Assembly (NCBI GenBank): GCA_030247885.1
Contig: JAPDRO010000013.1
Span: 558,001 to 622,000, forward strand
Source: Taxawa tesnikishii (nom. ined.)
Taxonomy: Eukaryota; Ascomycota; Dothideomycetes; Dothideales
Length of the DNA stretch: 64,000 nt
Direction of reading: 5' to 3'
The notes below the pieces were generated by a model, which searched no databases, was not told where the DNA came from, and saw only the letters and a list, made by a program, of their open reading frames with translations. Below are positions 34,469 through 46,407 of the stretch, one piece after another. A program made the translations under genes and the position numbers. The first letter of the stretch is position 1. The number at the start of each line of letters is the position of its first letter.

Positions 34469-34801
34469 AGGTGGTTGTCTATCGTTTGGGAAGTCTTGCG
34501 GCGCTGTGGAACATGTCAACTCATCGGGGTTGCAGCAGTCTTGGCACTACGGCGGACGACAAAGGTCGTTTCACGCTTCACGCTTCACGTTGGAGCGCGT
34601 TTGGCCAACAACTTCGTGCATATTGCGAACTCGCCAGCCAGGCAGCAATCGCGTCCAGAGTTTATAGATTCGGACATTCCCCTTGACGATGCTTCTCTGA
34701 ACCTCAAGCGCTGCTTCGTCCGCAGCACAACTCGTCACGCTGTCACGTCGCCACGCTCATACACCGGAAGCTTTCAGCAACTCCGCAAACGCTTAACCAA
34801 G
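34469..34801. promoter_or_regulatory. Bidirectional promoter RSM19 / MRE11
   Basis: Only 333 bp separate the two start codons, so the genes must share or overlap their promoters. I did not recognise a specific factor site. Confidence 0.6.
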
Positions 34802-37279
34802 ATGCCGGGCCTGACTGGTAACATGCAATCTCCTTGTGCTATCCGACCGTGCCTGATTGACAGCTTGAACAGCCGCGGACACCATCCGCATCCTGGTGGC
34901 GACAGACAGTCATGTTGGCTACAACGAGCGCGACCCCATCCGGGGCGATGACAGCTGGAAGAGCTTCCATGAGGTGATGTGTCTGGCCAAAGAGCGAGAC
35001 GTGGACATGGTACTCCTTGCTGGCGATCTTTTCCATGAGAACAAGCCGTCCCGAAAATCCATGTACCAGGTCATGCGATCTATCCGAATGAACTGCTTGG
35101 GTGACAAGCCTTGTGAGCTGGAGATGCTCAGTGATGCGAGTGAGAACTTTCAGGGGTGAGCAAGGCGTATTTCGACGTGGCAGAGAGTTCAATTGACCGA
35201 CCAACAGTGCTTTCAACCACGTCAACTACGAAGACCCAGACATTAACGTAGCAATTCCCGTCTTCTCAATCCATGGCAACCATGATGACCCATCAGGAGT
35301 ATGTCCGAGCCGGGGTTCACCTGCCAGATCAACTGATGTATGCCAGGAAGGTCATCTAGCCGCCCTCGACCTACTGCAAATATCCGGACTGGTTAACTAT
35401 TACGGACGAACGCCCGAATCTGACAACATCCTCATCAAGCCTGTGTTACTTCAAAAGGGTCATACCAAGCTGGCACTCTACGGCATGAGCAACGTGCGAG
35501 ATGAACGACTCTTCCGCACTTTCAGAGACGGCAAAGTCAAGTTCTTTCAACCAAACACGCAAAAGTCTGACTGGTTCAATCTGATGAGCGTGCACCAGAA
35601 TCAGTATATACATTGTGGACTTGTCTTGCAATCGCTCAGCTGACAACTCTTAGTCACGCCTATACCGAGACCGGCTACCTCCCAGAGAACTTCCTGCCGG
35701 AGTTTCTCGATCTTGTAGTGTGGGGTCATGAACACGAGTGCTTAATTGAACCGCGGTATAACCCGGAAATGTCTTTCCATGTCATGCAGCCAGGCTCGTC
35801 CGTTGCAACATCTCTCATGCCAGGTGAAGCTGTCCCGAAGCATGTTGCCATCGTCAGTGTTACCGGGAAGGAGTTCAAGTGCGAACCAATCAGACTCAAA
35901 ACCGTCAGGCCATTCGTCATGAGAGAGATTGCGCTGCAAGACGACAGCCGCATGAGAGCTATTGCTAAGAAGGATGAGAATCGTCCAGAGATTACTCGGT
36001 ATCTTGTGGGCATAGTGGAAGGCCTCATTGAGCAGGCGGAGAAAGACTGGCGGGAGGCGCAGGTCGGAGAAGACGTCGATGAAGAAGCGCAGCCGCCAAA
36101 GCCACTCATCAGACTGCGAGTCGAATACACAGCACCGGAAGGCGGCAAGTTCGACTGTGAGAATCCACAAAGATTCTCCAACCGCTTTGTCGGCAAAGTA
36201 GCCAACCTGAACGATGTCGTTCAATTTTACCGCAAGAAGAGCAGCGCTACCCGCAAAACCAAGGACGAACCTGAAATGCCCGAGGAATCCATACTCGCTC
36301 AGATCACCATCGATACGGTGAAGGTGGAAAAGCTTGTTCGGGAATTCTTGACCGCCCAGTCTCTTACCATTCTCCCTCAGAACTCCTTTGGAGATGCGGT
36401 GGCACAATTTGTCGACAAGGACGATAAACATGCAATGGAGATGTTCGTAGAAGAGAGTCTGAAGAACCAATTTGAACATCTCAAGACGTCGGATGATGTG
36501 GACGAGGACGACATAGCCGAAGCGATGGAACAGTATCGGGTGAAGCTCGAAGAGCTGTTCGCTCAAGGCCATCTCAAGCGCCCAAAGAAGGGAGGGAAAA
36601 CCAAGCCCAGACCGGACAATTGGGACAGTGATCTGGATGGTAATTGGTCTGACCAACCCGGAGCAAGAATTCACTCCGACAACGATGCAATGGACGTTGA
36701 TGAGGATGCGGATCTCGGATCGATTCCACCGAAGCCGGCACGGGGTCGTGGAAAGGCCGCCGGTACGACGCGCAAGACTGCAGCTGCGACGAAGAGAGCG
36801 GCGCCCGCAAGGACAACGGGAAGGGGTAAGAAGAAGTTGGTCGTAGAGGAAGAAGACGAAGACGAGGAGGAGGAAGAAGAGCCAATTCTCATTGATGACG
36901 ACGAAGATGATGAAGAGGAAGAGGAAAGCCAAGGTCTCTTTGTTTCGCAAGCGAAGAAAGCCCCAGCAAAGACCACCACAAGGCGTGCGGCATCGCCGAA
37001 GAAGAAAGCACAAGCGCGCTCCACCACGACCAGAGCTACAAGAGCACCAGCTGGACAGCAGACCACGCTCAACTTCTCGCAGTCGCAGCCGGCTACTCAG
37101 ACCCGACAAACCAACGGTACTCGCGGTCGGAGGGCGCAAGAACCGGTAGGTCTCTTTCGTGTATTGGCATTGTGATGTGTTACTGATGGTTTCTACAGAG
37201 CGATGATGAGATCTCGGACGATGATGATGCGTTCGAGCCGCCGCCACCGACTGCAAGAACAAACAGAACGCGTAGATGA
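34802..37279 (+). CDS. MRE11: Double-strand break repair nuclease Mre11
   Basis: Nuclease subunit of the MRN complex with Rad50 and Nbs1/Xrs2, acting in break resection, telomeres and meiosis. Six exons: 34802-34817, 34873-35155, 35208-35298, 35347-35603, 35654-37145 and 37199-37279; 739 aa, clean frame. The first exon codes just MPGLT and one base. The phosphoesterase motifs are complete: [27 protein letters not shown], the His after SVHQN and VVWGHEHEC, with [10 protein letters not shown]. The capping domain follows (about 35870-36500). The C-terminal 200 residues are disordered, with an Asp/Glu run (about 36850-36940), Lys/Ala/Arg-rich DNA-binding sequence and a final acidic [13 protein letters not shown]. 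Length matches filamentous-fungal orthologs. Confidence 0.97.
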
Positions 37280-38449
37280 ATGGGTGATGTTGACCGGGCT
37301 GTACATTGTTCGCCGGTGCACAGTGTGCTATCAAAACGCGGAAGGCTGCTTGGTAAGCGCTCACGACAACGGCAGGTGAAAAGGAAAGGAAAGTTAGGAG
37401 GCCGAGATGGGTGACCGCCATCCTGCGGAAAGGCAGCGGTGATGAGGATGACGTAAACAAGAGAGAGGGATGGCTTGGAGACTTGCTACAATGAGAGCAT
37501 GAAGAAGGATGTGAATTGAGAGACGCACGATACCCTTTCGTACTTGCTCTAAGCACAGCACATATGGGTTGCGTAGCATTTGCCGGAAGAGGTAGCATTG
37601 CAAGAGCGAGGCGTCAGGTCACGTTTGGTTGCGGTTTTGTGGCTGTGTTTTTGGTGGAGTATCGAGAAGGAAGGTAAATGGGAACGTGGAATGGGATATG
37701 AACCCACAAGCGGAAAGTATGTCATCCATTTTCTCCTTTCTCACGGCAAGCGCTTAGAATGACTTTCCATTTCCGGTTGTTACGCCGGCTATGCGGCTGC
37801 CAGACATTATCGCAGTGTGCGAGCGACTTCCTTACTGCATCTCCGGTATGAAGCTACCGAAAGAACCACTGACCGCTCCTGTGGTGCTCCGGCGAGGACA
37901 CCCATTCTACTCGGCGAAGGTGTGGACAATCAACCGCCCATTCCTTGGTCCTGCCTTGTGAGTGTACCACGGTGCAAGCAGGCAGCGCCTCCCATGGAGT
38001 AGACCCGAGATGCAACCCGCAACTATATCTCTTTTCCCTGCATCTTCATCCCTGGTCTCTCTCTTCCCCAACAATTACCACCAAAAACCGCGCTCATTAC
38101 ACCAACACCACGTTCATTTGATCTTGGCTTTCCGCTTTCACTCTTGACCAATTCATTGCTGCTTTTGCTGCCCATTCATCGCTCTCGAAACGAGCGTACC
38201 ATTACTGGACCGTTGACCCATTCACATTGTCTTCGACAACGAGCACACCAAGTGAGTTCGTTGTGGTCTATGTGTCGCGAATTCACAACGCTGACCAAGG
38301 GAGAGCTGCTCATCAACCCGGACACTGCTGTGCGAACCATTTCCCTGACAAAGATCACGATCTTGTTCTCATCCTCACCTTGCTCTCCGTCCTCACGGCG
38401 TTTTTGACGAAGACTATCATCCCACCACCCCATCTCACGGCGTGCCACC
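37280..38449. other. Intergenic region, 1.2 kb
   Basis: No supported gene. It lies between MRE11 and a same-strand gene of unknown function; presumably promoter and UTR sequence. Confidence 0.5.
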
Positions 38450-41400
38450 ATGACTATGCGAAGCACCAGCGCACAGGTACCGCCATTGCAAACGACGGAA
38501 AACATGATGCAGAACGCGGCGCGAAGGGCATACTCTGCAGAGGAGCTTCTTGCCCTCAGGCAATCCGCGATTGATGAACCTACGTTGGCTATTGAACCCA
38601 AGGCGGAGGAAAGTGGTATCAAGGGTACGTTCACCCTCTCCCAAAGATGGTCACTTCTGCCGCCAAGGCGCGACCTTCCGCCACAACCCCCACTACAGCA
38701 ACACAGTGCTTCATCCATCCCACCTCCTCCATCACCAACCTCGCCCTTCCACCACACTTACGTTGCTCGACGTTTCTCTCTACCCAAATCGGTCCTTTAC
38801 ATGTAGTCCAATCCCGTCATGACTCATTCCTCTTACCTGTCCATTCGCTTCTCTCCATCTTCACCCGACATCAGCTTTGCACACCACGAGGATTTCGCAC
38901 GCCGCCTGGTGGAAGATGCTCCATCTCCACGCGCAATGCAACGAAAGCGAACACGCAATGTGCTCACTGATTCTCGCGCAGGCCATGTCCTTCGCAGTGC
39001 TCGCTCGATTGGCGCGCGTTCGACGCGTTCCTTCGCCGATTCGGACACTTTGAGACCTCCACCGGCCGACGGCCAACCAAACCGCTCCGTCCTGGGCGAG
39101 ATTGCTCCCAACAATCAAGCCTTGAAGCCATACCTCGGCCGCCTGCGCCCTTCACCTACACCATCGCTCAAGAAGAAGAAGGCTGAGCAGATCCTAAAGG
39201 AACATGGCTCTCCTCCCGAGCTGCGTGTCACTGCTGGTGGGCGCATCGTGCCTCGCGATCAGTCTCCTCTTTGCAGTCCTCGATACGGTTATAGCGCTAT
39301 CAACAAGAACGGGGGCCTCATCCGGTTCGCACCGAACTACCCGCCACTATCGAGGAGCGAGATTTCCGGACCTCTTCCCAATGGCTTCATCGCTCAAGGT
39401 CCGAATGGCCTGTGTCAACTGGTTGACGGCCAATTCTTGCCCATCAAGGAAGTTGACGGGATCCCGCAACTGTACATCGCTGCGCCAAACGTCAAGACAT
39501 TATCCCAGGGCAAGGCAATCAATGGGTCTTCTGTCACCACGCCAGACGTTTTTGGCCAGCCGAACTACGCCAGCCGTCCGGACCAAGCGTGCCATGCCCG
39601 AGGCGAAACGTCTGCGTTCTCGACTCCAGCTCTGACTGGACCTACCATCGCTATACAAATCCAGGCCCTGGAGAAAGAGTACACGAAGCTCGAGCAGGAG
39701 CAAAAGAGCTCGACAAGATTGAGGTCCTTCAGCGAAGCACGATGACAGGCAAGGCCTTCAGTCAGCTGATCCAGAAGCGCCGCGAGCTTGTCCGATCCCT
39801 CAACGAAATCCGTATCAGTCTCAAAGCGCTCAAGGAGATGAGGCAGACGCCGGACGCTCCTCCGATCTACGCACCAGAACCGTCGATGTCCTCTCAGAGC
39901 TTCGTTCCTCCGCCGCCTGGTCCAGCCTACATGCCACGACCACCAGTCCCTGGCTGGGCGTATGATGGAAACGCTCCCGATGTCATGATGCCCTATGTTG
40001 GTTTCCAGGTGCCGCGAGAGGTGCCTATGTTCATGGGCCAGCCTGGTGCCTATCCTCGCTACCCAGCAGCTTTTCCCGCTCCTGCCCAGCCGATGCCAAT
40101 GCCTTTCAACCCATTCGGTTTCCCTCTAGATGTGTACGCACCGCACGGCACGCAGACCGTTGCTGCTCCTTCGGATCTTCCGCACGCTCATCCAACCAAC
40201 AATGTTGCTTCAACCGCAGGTCATTCTCCGCACGTCAAGGAAAGTAGCAATGGCACACTCGTCAGCGAAGTGAACTCTTCGCCCAGTCGACGAACTCATG
40301 CGGTGGAGATTAAGAAGCCAGACGTGCGCTCCGGCTCTCCTCATGGTCAGAAATCGTCTCTCAACCCGATGAGTCCTAGCTACCAACCCAAGAAGCCGCA
40401 GTTGGATTCGACTTCGCAGGTTCCGTCAAGCCCGGGAGCCAACCGGATCGAGACTCCAAACTTTACTCAGGGATTGGAAGATGCGGTCCAGATGCACAAC
40501 GCTTGGGTCGAGGAGACGAATGGCGCCAACAAGTGTACTGAGTCGCAATCATCTACGGAAGGCCACAATTCCAGCATATCTAGTTTTGCTACGGCGGACT
40601 TCTTCCCGCAGAATCCAAGGGAACACTCCATGAACAAGCAGGCTTACCCAGTTCCGCAAGTGGTGGACCAGACCTCGACTGAGACTACGAAGATACTCAA
40701 GACGCCAGTCCCTGATGAAGCTCCAGTGACGCCGGAAAAGGAATGCCACAACACGAGCTGGAACCCGACTATACCGGACCACGCATTTGAGCAGGTGACT
40801 CCTCCACCAGGAGAAGAACCAGGCCAGATTGCTCCTCCCGGCACGCCGCAAACCTCTGCCACAGAAGAGTGGCAGCATGGAGACGACCCTGTTCCAAACC
40901 GCTCCGAGATGAACCTCAGCCCGAAGAGCCGGCGTCCAACAGAGTTCCTGACCAAGTACAAGTCCGTGAGCGAGCTCGCGACCGTCGACTCCAGCGACCG
41001 GTCCCCTCTCAATCATGTCCGCCAGGAGGAGAAGACTGCTATGACTTACTTCTCAATGAACTTTGACCCGGTCCAGAAATCTGACGCCTTCGTCGAAGGA
41101 TTCAGAGCCGGTCTTGCCCGCTTGCCTGTCGGACCAGACAAGACGGGAGGTTATCTTGATGGCTACTGTGCTGGGCTCCTCAAGTCAGGTGAGTCACGTC
41201 TTGAGGTAGCAGACGGTAGCCCGGTCAAGCAGGCGACCAGACGCCCAACACCCACCCCGACTGCTCGCTCCCGAGCTTCAAGCTGTTGCATGCAGCTGGA
41301 TCGCCGCAACGAAATCCTACCGCGTCCTCCACCAGAGCTTGGCTTCTCCTCATTCGACACACTCAAGCAGGCCGTCTTCTCGCCGGCCAACGAGAACGCC

Positions 41401-42045
41401 ATCCTCACGCCTGATCCGACTGCACCGCCGGTCACAGAGATGATGTCGCCGAATCTTGGTGGTTGGGCCAAGGAGAAGAAAGAGATATCCAACGAGAGCA
41501 CCAGTACGGAAGCTGCTTCGTTGCCCGCCACGGAGCCCGTCCAGATTCCGGATTTTTCCCGCCGCGTGTTTTCCGACCAACTGCAGCGCTCAAACACGAC
41601 CCAGACTTCATACCTCCACCGCGCATATCCCGGCCACCGCGTGCTCTCGGCGAACATGGACTGGAAGACACCATCATCTATCGCACAGGTTGCGGGACTG
41701 GCGACGGGATACTTTGCCCAATTTGACGGTGCGCAAGAGAACCCTAGACAGAGAAGTAGTGAGTCCGCCCAGACGCTGACTGGCGATCTCACAGGCATCA
41801 GCTCTCGCCCGACATCCATCATGTCAGCGCCCACCAACGCTGGCGTCAGCCCGCCAAAGAAGACCGCGTTCGTCGAAGGTCTGCCAGATGAGGGGCCCAA
41901 CTCTCCGCCGAAGTCACCACAGGCATCCCCTGGCAAGAAGCCCACGTCTCCAGCAAAGGCGAGGTTCACGCAGATCGCTGGGAAAGCCGGGATCAAAGTC
42001 CGCTCCTTCCTGGCTTCCAGGCCTGCACCTGCGCCAGGCACATGA
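38450..42045 (+). CDS. Large disordered protein of unknown function
   Basis: I do not recognise a named family. The start at 38450 is in CCACCATG context and gives MTMRSTSAQVPPLQTTENMM, then SAEELLALRQSAIDEPTLAI. An intron probably begins at GTACGT 38621-38626 and ends before the HEDFARRLVEDA region (about 38880). The middle contains PSLKKKKAEQILKEHGSPPE and a Pro/Tyr-rich segment resembling a repeat-poor scaffold (GLIRFAPNYPPLSRSEISG). A coiled coil spans about 39655-39830 (IQALEKEYTKLEQEQ ... RRELVRSLNEIRIS). Then comes a long Pro/Ser-rich tail with one ordered island, DAFVEGFRAGLARLPV ... TGGYLDGYCAGLL (about 41085-41190), and a basic end. A one-base loss near 39712 shifts frame inside the coiled coil. 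Codon content and length argue that it is a real gene. Confidence 0.7.
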
Positions 42046-42711
42046 GGGTCTCGTCGTTCGCGACAGTCCTCGCAAACTCTATCAAAAGGGTGACCGCCGT
42101 CGTCACTTCGTATATGGCCGCCAATGTGCCAATCAGTATTGCAGCTTTCGCTGCCGTGCCTGCCCATGTGGCACAACTATCGAGCTCTCAAGATACTATC
42201 GCGGCATCCTTTACTTTGGCTCGAAGCATGTTCGTATGTGCACAGCGTTGGACGTTTGGTCCTAGGTAATGGTAATTAGGACGCGGGAAGATGAAGGATA
42301 GTGAGGTTCAGCACAGATTGCATGTTGATCGTTTGGTTGATTTTGTAGCCTCTTATGACAGCATGTGTAATAGAACTATGTTTCTGATCCTGTTGATGTC
42401 TCGGCCCTACTGCGTGAACACGGCTGTATGAAAACATTTGTCCTGAGTATGCGGACAACGGAGGTTGATTGCCTGTTTTGGTTAGAGTCTTGGCGCCATC
42501 ATCGGCAGGCAGACAGCTCCAACGCGTCAACCTGAAGCTCCATCTACTACTGCCATCTTACGTTCAACCCATCCCCATCCCCATTCCATCTACCAAAACG
42601 TCCAGCATTCGCACAACCCACTCACCGCTCGCATCCACCTCGGTTGTCGTCCCCTCAATCCGAAGATAACAGAAATCAGCGTCTCACATCTCCACGACCT
42701 CATCGATCAAA
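42046..42711. other. Intergenic upstream of UMP1
   Basis: About 0.67 kb with no supported gene. Contains the UMP1 promoter. Confidence 0.5.
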
Positions 42712-43445
42712 ATGGTAGCCCTCACCTCCCTCACTCATCCACCATCCACCCATCTAACTCACACACCACAGGCTCTCCGCATCGCACCCGCCGCCTCGCA
42801 CAAGGCGACCACAACCGTGCAACTTGGCGCCCCTCGGCGCCCGGCGTGCACGACACACTGCGCTCGAACCTCTCGCTCACCACGCCCGCCGCTGCCACCT
42901 CGCGACCCGAGCCGAGCCTGCAGTCCAACCACCCGCTCGAGTCCCGCCTCGCGCAGTGGCGCACCACCCAAGAGAGCCTGAAGATGCAGCTGCTGCGCCG
43001 CGAGTTCGGCATCGCGGAACCGGTCAAGCGGGGCATGGAGCAGAACATCTGTCGCGCGGGCGAGTGGCGGCCTATGGTGCTCGGAGGCGGCCAGGGGAGG
43101 GGTGTGCACGAGGACGTGCTCGCGGGCAGGGATGCCGAGATCGGATGGGAGGATGTCTTCACCGGTACGTTTTGACGTCGTTTCGCTTTTGTGCTCAGAG
43201 GTTGGAGTCCCCCGGGGAGGAGGGGTGGCCTTGCAGTGTGCTCTCGGGGAAGAAGTAAGCTTTGGGAGTGGGTGGTGCGTGGGGAAGAGAGATGGCTTGC
43301 GGAGACGGAGAGCTGTTGGACAGTACTTGGAGGAGAAAGCACACGGAAGAACACGGACTGACGTTCTTGCGTTACAGGAAACGAGATGCGTGATGTTCCA
43401 GACTTCCACACTGAGATGGAGGCCAAGATGAGGATGAACTGGTAG
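42712..43445 (+). CDS. UMP1: Proteasome maturation factor Ump1/POMP
   Basis: Chaperone of 20S proteasome assembly, degraded when the particle matures. About 154 aa. Exon 1 is apparently only the ATG (42712-42714); intron 42715-42771 has GTAGCC donor, CTAACT branch site and CCACAG acceptor. Exon 2 42772-43164 reads ALRIAPAASHKATTT, then APGVHDTLRSNLSL, HPLESRLAQWRTTQESLKM, LRREFGIAEPVKRGMEQ and RAGEWRPMVLGG; exon 3 43378-43445 ends NEMRDVPDFHTEMEAKMRMN. A one-base loss in the CCCC run 42830-42833 shifts frame early in exon 2. The 57-nt first intron has no stop and keeps frame, so an unspliced form would add 19 residues at the N-terminus. Confidence 0.93.
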
Positions 43446-44455
43446 AGCGGTCGCAGGATGACGAAACAGCCGACGGAGATGGCGGCGTTGGGCCTCTTGG
43501 GTTCGCCTTACATGGTCTATCGAGCAACAACGAGGGGCCGAGGGCGCTCGGATGATGTACTACTACCCGGCCGTCTTTGTATTATCACTGGTCACGCATG
43601 CGCTGGTATTGAGAGCAAAGCGCATCGGCAGAGGGGTTAAAGGGGTCATAGAAGGATTGTGTTCCCAACCTCGGCGGCATCACATATGGAGTTGGGATGT
43701 GCATCACTGGGATTATCTTGGCAACAAAGCTGCTTTTCACTGAACCTGGATTTGTTGCTCTTGTGTTTGCCGTTCTACTGCAGTGGTTTGAATAGCCATG
43801 CGCGTCGACTACCATTGCATGATCTGGCACGTGAATTTCCAGACTTGGCACTTGCTATCTGGTACCACAAGACGCTAACTACCTCTTGATTTGAGGACGT
43901 GGTAGGGAAGACTTACTGCCCGTCCAGCAGCAAGATGGACCCTCCATTGTCCTCTCAACGGTGTCGTCTCCCCTACCGGGTCTTACATTGGGCTTTCTGT
44001 TCGGCTATATATAGTATATCGATGGCGAATAAATAACTCATGAGAGAAGCAGCTGTAGCGCGGCTTTGACCTGCCACTGAAAGGGTTGCGCGTAGAAGAT
44101 CACTAGGCACTGTAGCCGAGAAGAGGAGGAAGAGGAGGAGGAGGAGGAGAGAAGCTGTGATAGAGCTCGACGATGCGGCTGTCGTTCCCATCCCGCAATC
44201 TACGATACAGCGAGAGAAATGTACACCTGGAATCCTTCGAGCAACGAACCCCTCCAAACTGCCTTCGGTCCATATGCTCTCGCCGCCCATGCTGCGCAGC
44301 ATCATTTGTGCTTAGGGTGTGATCGGCCGGGATACGAATGGCGATAGACCAGGGGGATTTCCTGCTCATGTCGGCGACGAATTCTCTTGATGAATACGGT
44401 TGGCATCCCGGCGCTTGTTGGGGTTCGGGCATGGCTGCTGGAACTGCTTGGTGTT
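43446..44455. other. Intergenic region, 1.0 kb
   Basis: No supported gene. A GAG/GGA-rich purine tract lies at 44109-44152. Confidence 0.5.
44109..44152 (+). repeat. GAG/GGA purine tract
   Basis: Uninterrupted purine-rich run dominated by GAGGAG units, about 44 bases, between UMP1 and a hypothetical gene. Confidence 0.75.
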
Positions 44456-45070
44456 CTAGTGAATAAGGTTGGTGGCGGGACGTGGTTCTTGGTATTGCCT
44501 TTTCTTCCTGTTGTTGTTGTTGTTGTTGCTGCTGTCGAATATGGGATTCAGAGTTGGCACGGCGTAGTATCTCTGAGGCCTTATGCAGCCGGACCAGGGG
44601 TGTATACAGCCACTGAGGGGCGCTAGGCCTGGTATCCCCTTGAGAGCCATTGCTGCTGGCAGAGGCAGCGTTTTGGCCATGAGATGTGCCAGGATGCGTC
44701 TGTCTTCTTCCACAAGCTCATCGCGCAACTCTTCCCACGATTTTCTACTGCTTTGTGAGATGTTACGCTCTGAACAAAGGCGTTTGATCTCGGTGAGTGT
44801 CATGGCTTCGTAGTTCTGTGTGGAGGCTGATTTGCGCAGGTCGTATTGTCTAAGTTTCCGGCACAGTCCCCGGCGATATTCATCAGAGTTTTTATAATAG
44901 ACAGAAAGTCCGTGCTTTTTCAATCCATTTTGGAAATCCACAATTGTCCATGCCTCTGGAGTCTCGCGGTGCTGGCTGATAACAATCTTGCCGATGCTGT
45001 GCATCTGCACCTGATTCGGACTGAGAAGGGTCAGCATGCTATCGCAGTGCATAGCTCTGGGAGTAAACAA
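44456..45070 (-). CDS. Hypothetical protein with poly-Asn and SAP-like helices
   Basis: A single open frame of up to 204 aa (the first ATG could be slightly downstream of 45070). The middle segment LTEIKRLCSERNISQSSR, followed by a Glu/Leu-rich helix, has the leucine spacing of a SAP or HeH helix-extended-helix DNA-binding domain. Upstream is a short globular-looking stretch (AWTIVDFQNGLKKHGLSVYY). The C-terminus is low-complexity with six Asn coded by a TTG/TTGTTG tract (44506-44533). I see no ortholog family, and no splice evidence supports it further. It may be a lineage-specific gene or chance; the ordered middle favours a gene. Confidence 0.4.
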   Translation of the reverse strand: MFTPRAMHCDSMLTLLSPNQVQMHSIGKIVISQHRETPEAWTIVDFQNGLKKHGLSVYYKNSDEYRRGLCRKLRQYDLRKSASTQNYEAMTLTEIKRLCSERNISQSSRKSWEELRDELVEEDRRILAHLMAKTLPLPAAMALKGIPGLAPLSGCIHPWSGCIRPQRYYAVPTLNPIFDSSNNNNNNRKKRQYQEPRPATNLIH

Positions 45071-45589
45071 AGCATGCGCCAGTGTTCAACCGGCCGACCG
45101 GCGGACAAAGGTGACATCTAAGGCCTGCTGCAATCGAAGATATGCACCGTTGGGCAAGTGTTTGCTACATACGCAGAACACTGCTGTAACGAGCCGTCGC
45201 GGCAGCTCTCATTTTGCTGAGCGGACGGCCTGTTGAGAACACGGACATACGACACTGCTGTGTTGGGCACTACTTACATGGCTAGGGCCGAATCGCGCAT
45301 CTGCTACATGTGTCAGCCTAAACAGGAACAACCCAAATAATTCGAGATGTTGATGTAGAGAGAAGACGTCGTCTGACGTGGAGATTGATATGGACTGAAA
45401 GTAAGGTCGAGCTGTGCCCGACGACTCGACTTGGGGTATCTTACAACATCAAACAATGCAAAACAGGAAAAGAAAATGTAATGTGCAAGCCAAACCATGC
45501 AGCTTTCTGGGATCAATCTCTCGACTCACCAGACGTAGTCTCCTCGGTCCGTGAACCCTCGCCTTCTGCAACAGAGCAACGACGTCAGC
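45071..45589. other. Intergenic between hypothetical and UBL gene
   Basis: About 0.5 kb with no supported gene. Confidence 0.5.
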
Positions 45590-46407
45590 TCAGAGAATGA
45601 CACAACGACATCCGGGCGTTCTCTCAGCACCATCTCTGTTCTCACGCGACATGCTGCTCTTCCCCGCACCCTTAGTTGCCTCTTCTTCTTCGATGATCTC
45701 CGCGGGCTTCACGCTCATATGGACCACGTTCGGAGTGGTGGCGTTGAAGCGGCAGTCCTTCAGCTGTGCCTTGTCCTCGAGTAGGCGGCCGAAGTGGATG
45801 AGACGGATAGCGGAGGGTGATGACGGCTTTGGCTCCCACTCTGTAGGGACATGTCAGCAAACCAGGGCCGAAAAGTTCGGGGTGGAGTATGTGTACCTTC
45901 TCTCCAGTCCCGCCAGATAAGCTCCTTGAGTGTGTATACGCTGATGACGAAGGGATCAAATGTTCCTCCTTCACCGTCGGCAGCGACGCCGCGTTTGCTG
46001 AGATACTTTTCGTCTATCTTATACGGATGTCGTGTACCGGTAGAAGTGAGCAACAAGTTGATGATGATGACTGGACCAGCAGTGTTTGCAGAAGCAGAAG
46101 TGGGCAGCATTGGAGTGGGAAGGTCGGTGGAAGGGCCAATGGCTTCCGTCTCCTGGCGGGTAAGAGCGGGCGGCGGCATGGCGAGAGGTGGTAGGGACGA
46201 GGCTGGTGACCGCGATCGAGCAAGCTGCGCCGTGTGTTGTACTTCGGTGGTAGAAGCAGAAGCGGAAGCGGCGGCGGCCGGCACGGCGGACTCGTGCTCT
46301 GGCTGATGCGAGGATTGGGTGGGTACGGCTCCTTCTGGTTGCGAAAGGTTGCCGAGTTCGACAGGTGCGGATCGAGGCATATCGGAGCTGTATCTGTGTT
46401 GCGACAT
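45590..46407 (-). CDS. Membrane-anchored ubiquitin-fold protein (UBL3/MUB-like)
   Basis: Ubiquitin-fold protein with a C-terminal lipid-anchor signal, related to UBL3/MUB (Rad60-SLD_2 domain). 253 aa, exons 46407-45897 and 45840-45590, intron 45896-45841 (GTACAC...CTACAG), clean frame. A Ser/Pro/Ala-rich N-terminus of about 110 residues precedes the UBL domain: VIIINLLLTSTGTRHPYKI, VYTLKELIWRDWREEW, SAIRLIHFGRLLEDKAQL and TPNVVHMSVKP. It ends GCRCVIL: the CVIL box should be geranylgeranylated or farnesylated, and the upstream Cys may be palmitoylated. It does not end in GlyGly, so it is not a conjugated modifier. In other eukaryotes the family recruits E2 enzymes to membranes. Confidence 0.88.

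Noticed and set aside
35742-37598. 618-aa open frame antisense to MRE11
   Set aside because: Fully opposite a conserved gene; composition reflects reverse reading of its acidic tail.
41163-42176. 337-aa open frame antisense to the 38.4-kb gene
   Set aside because: Shadow frame, no recognised motif.
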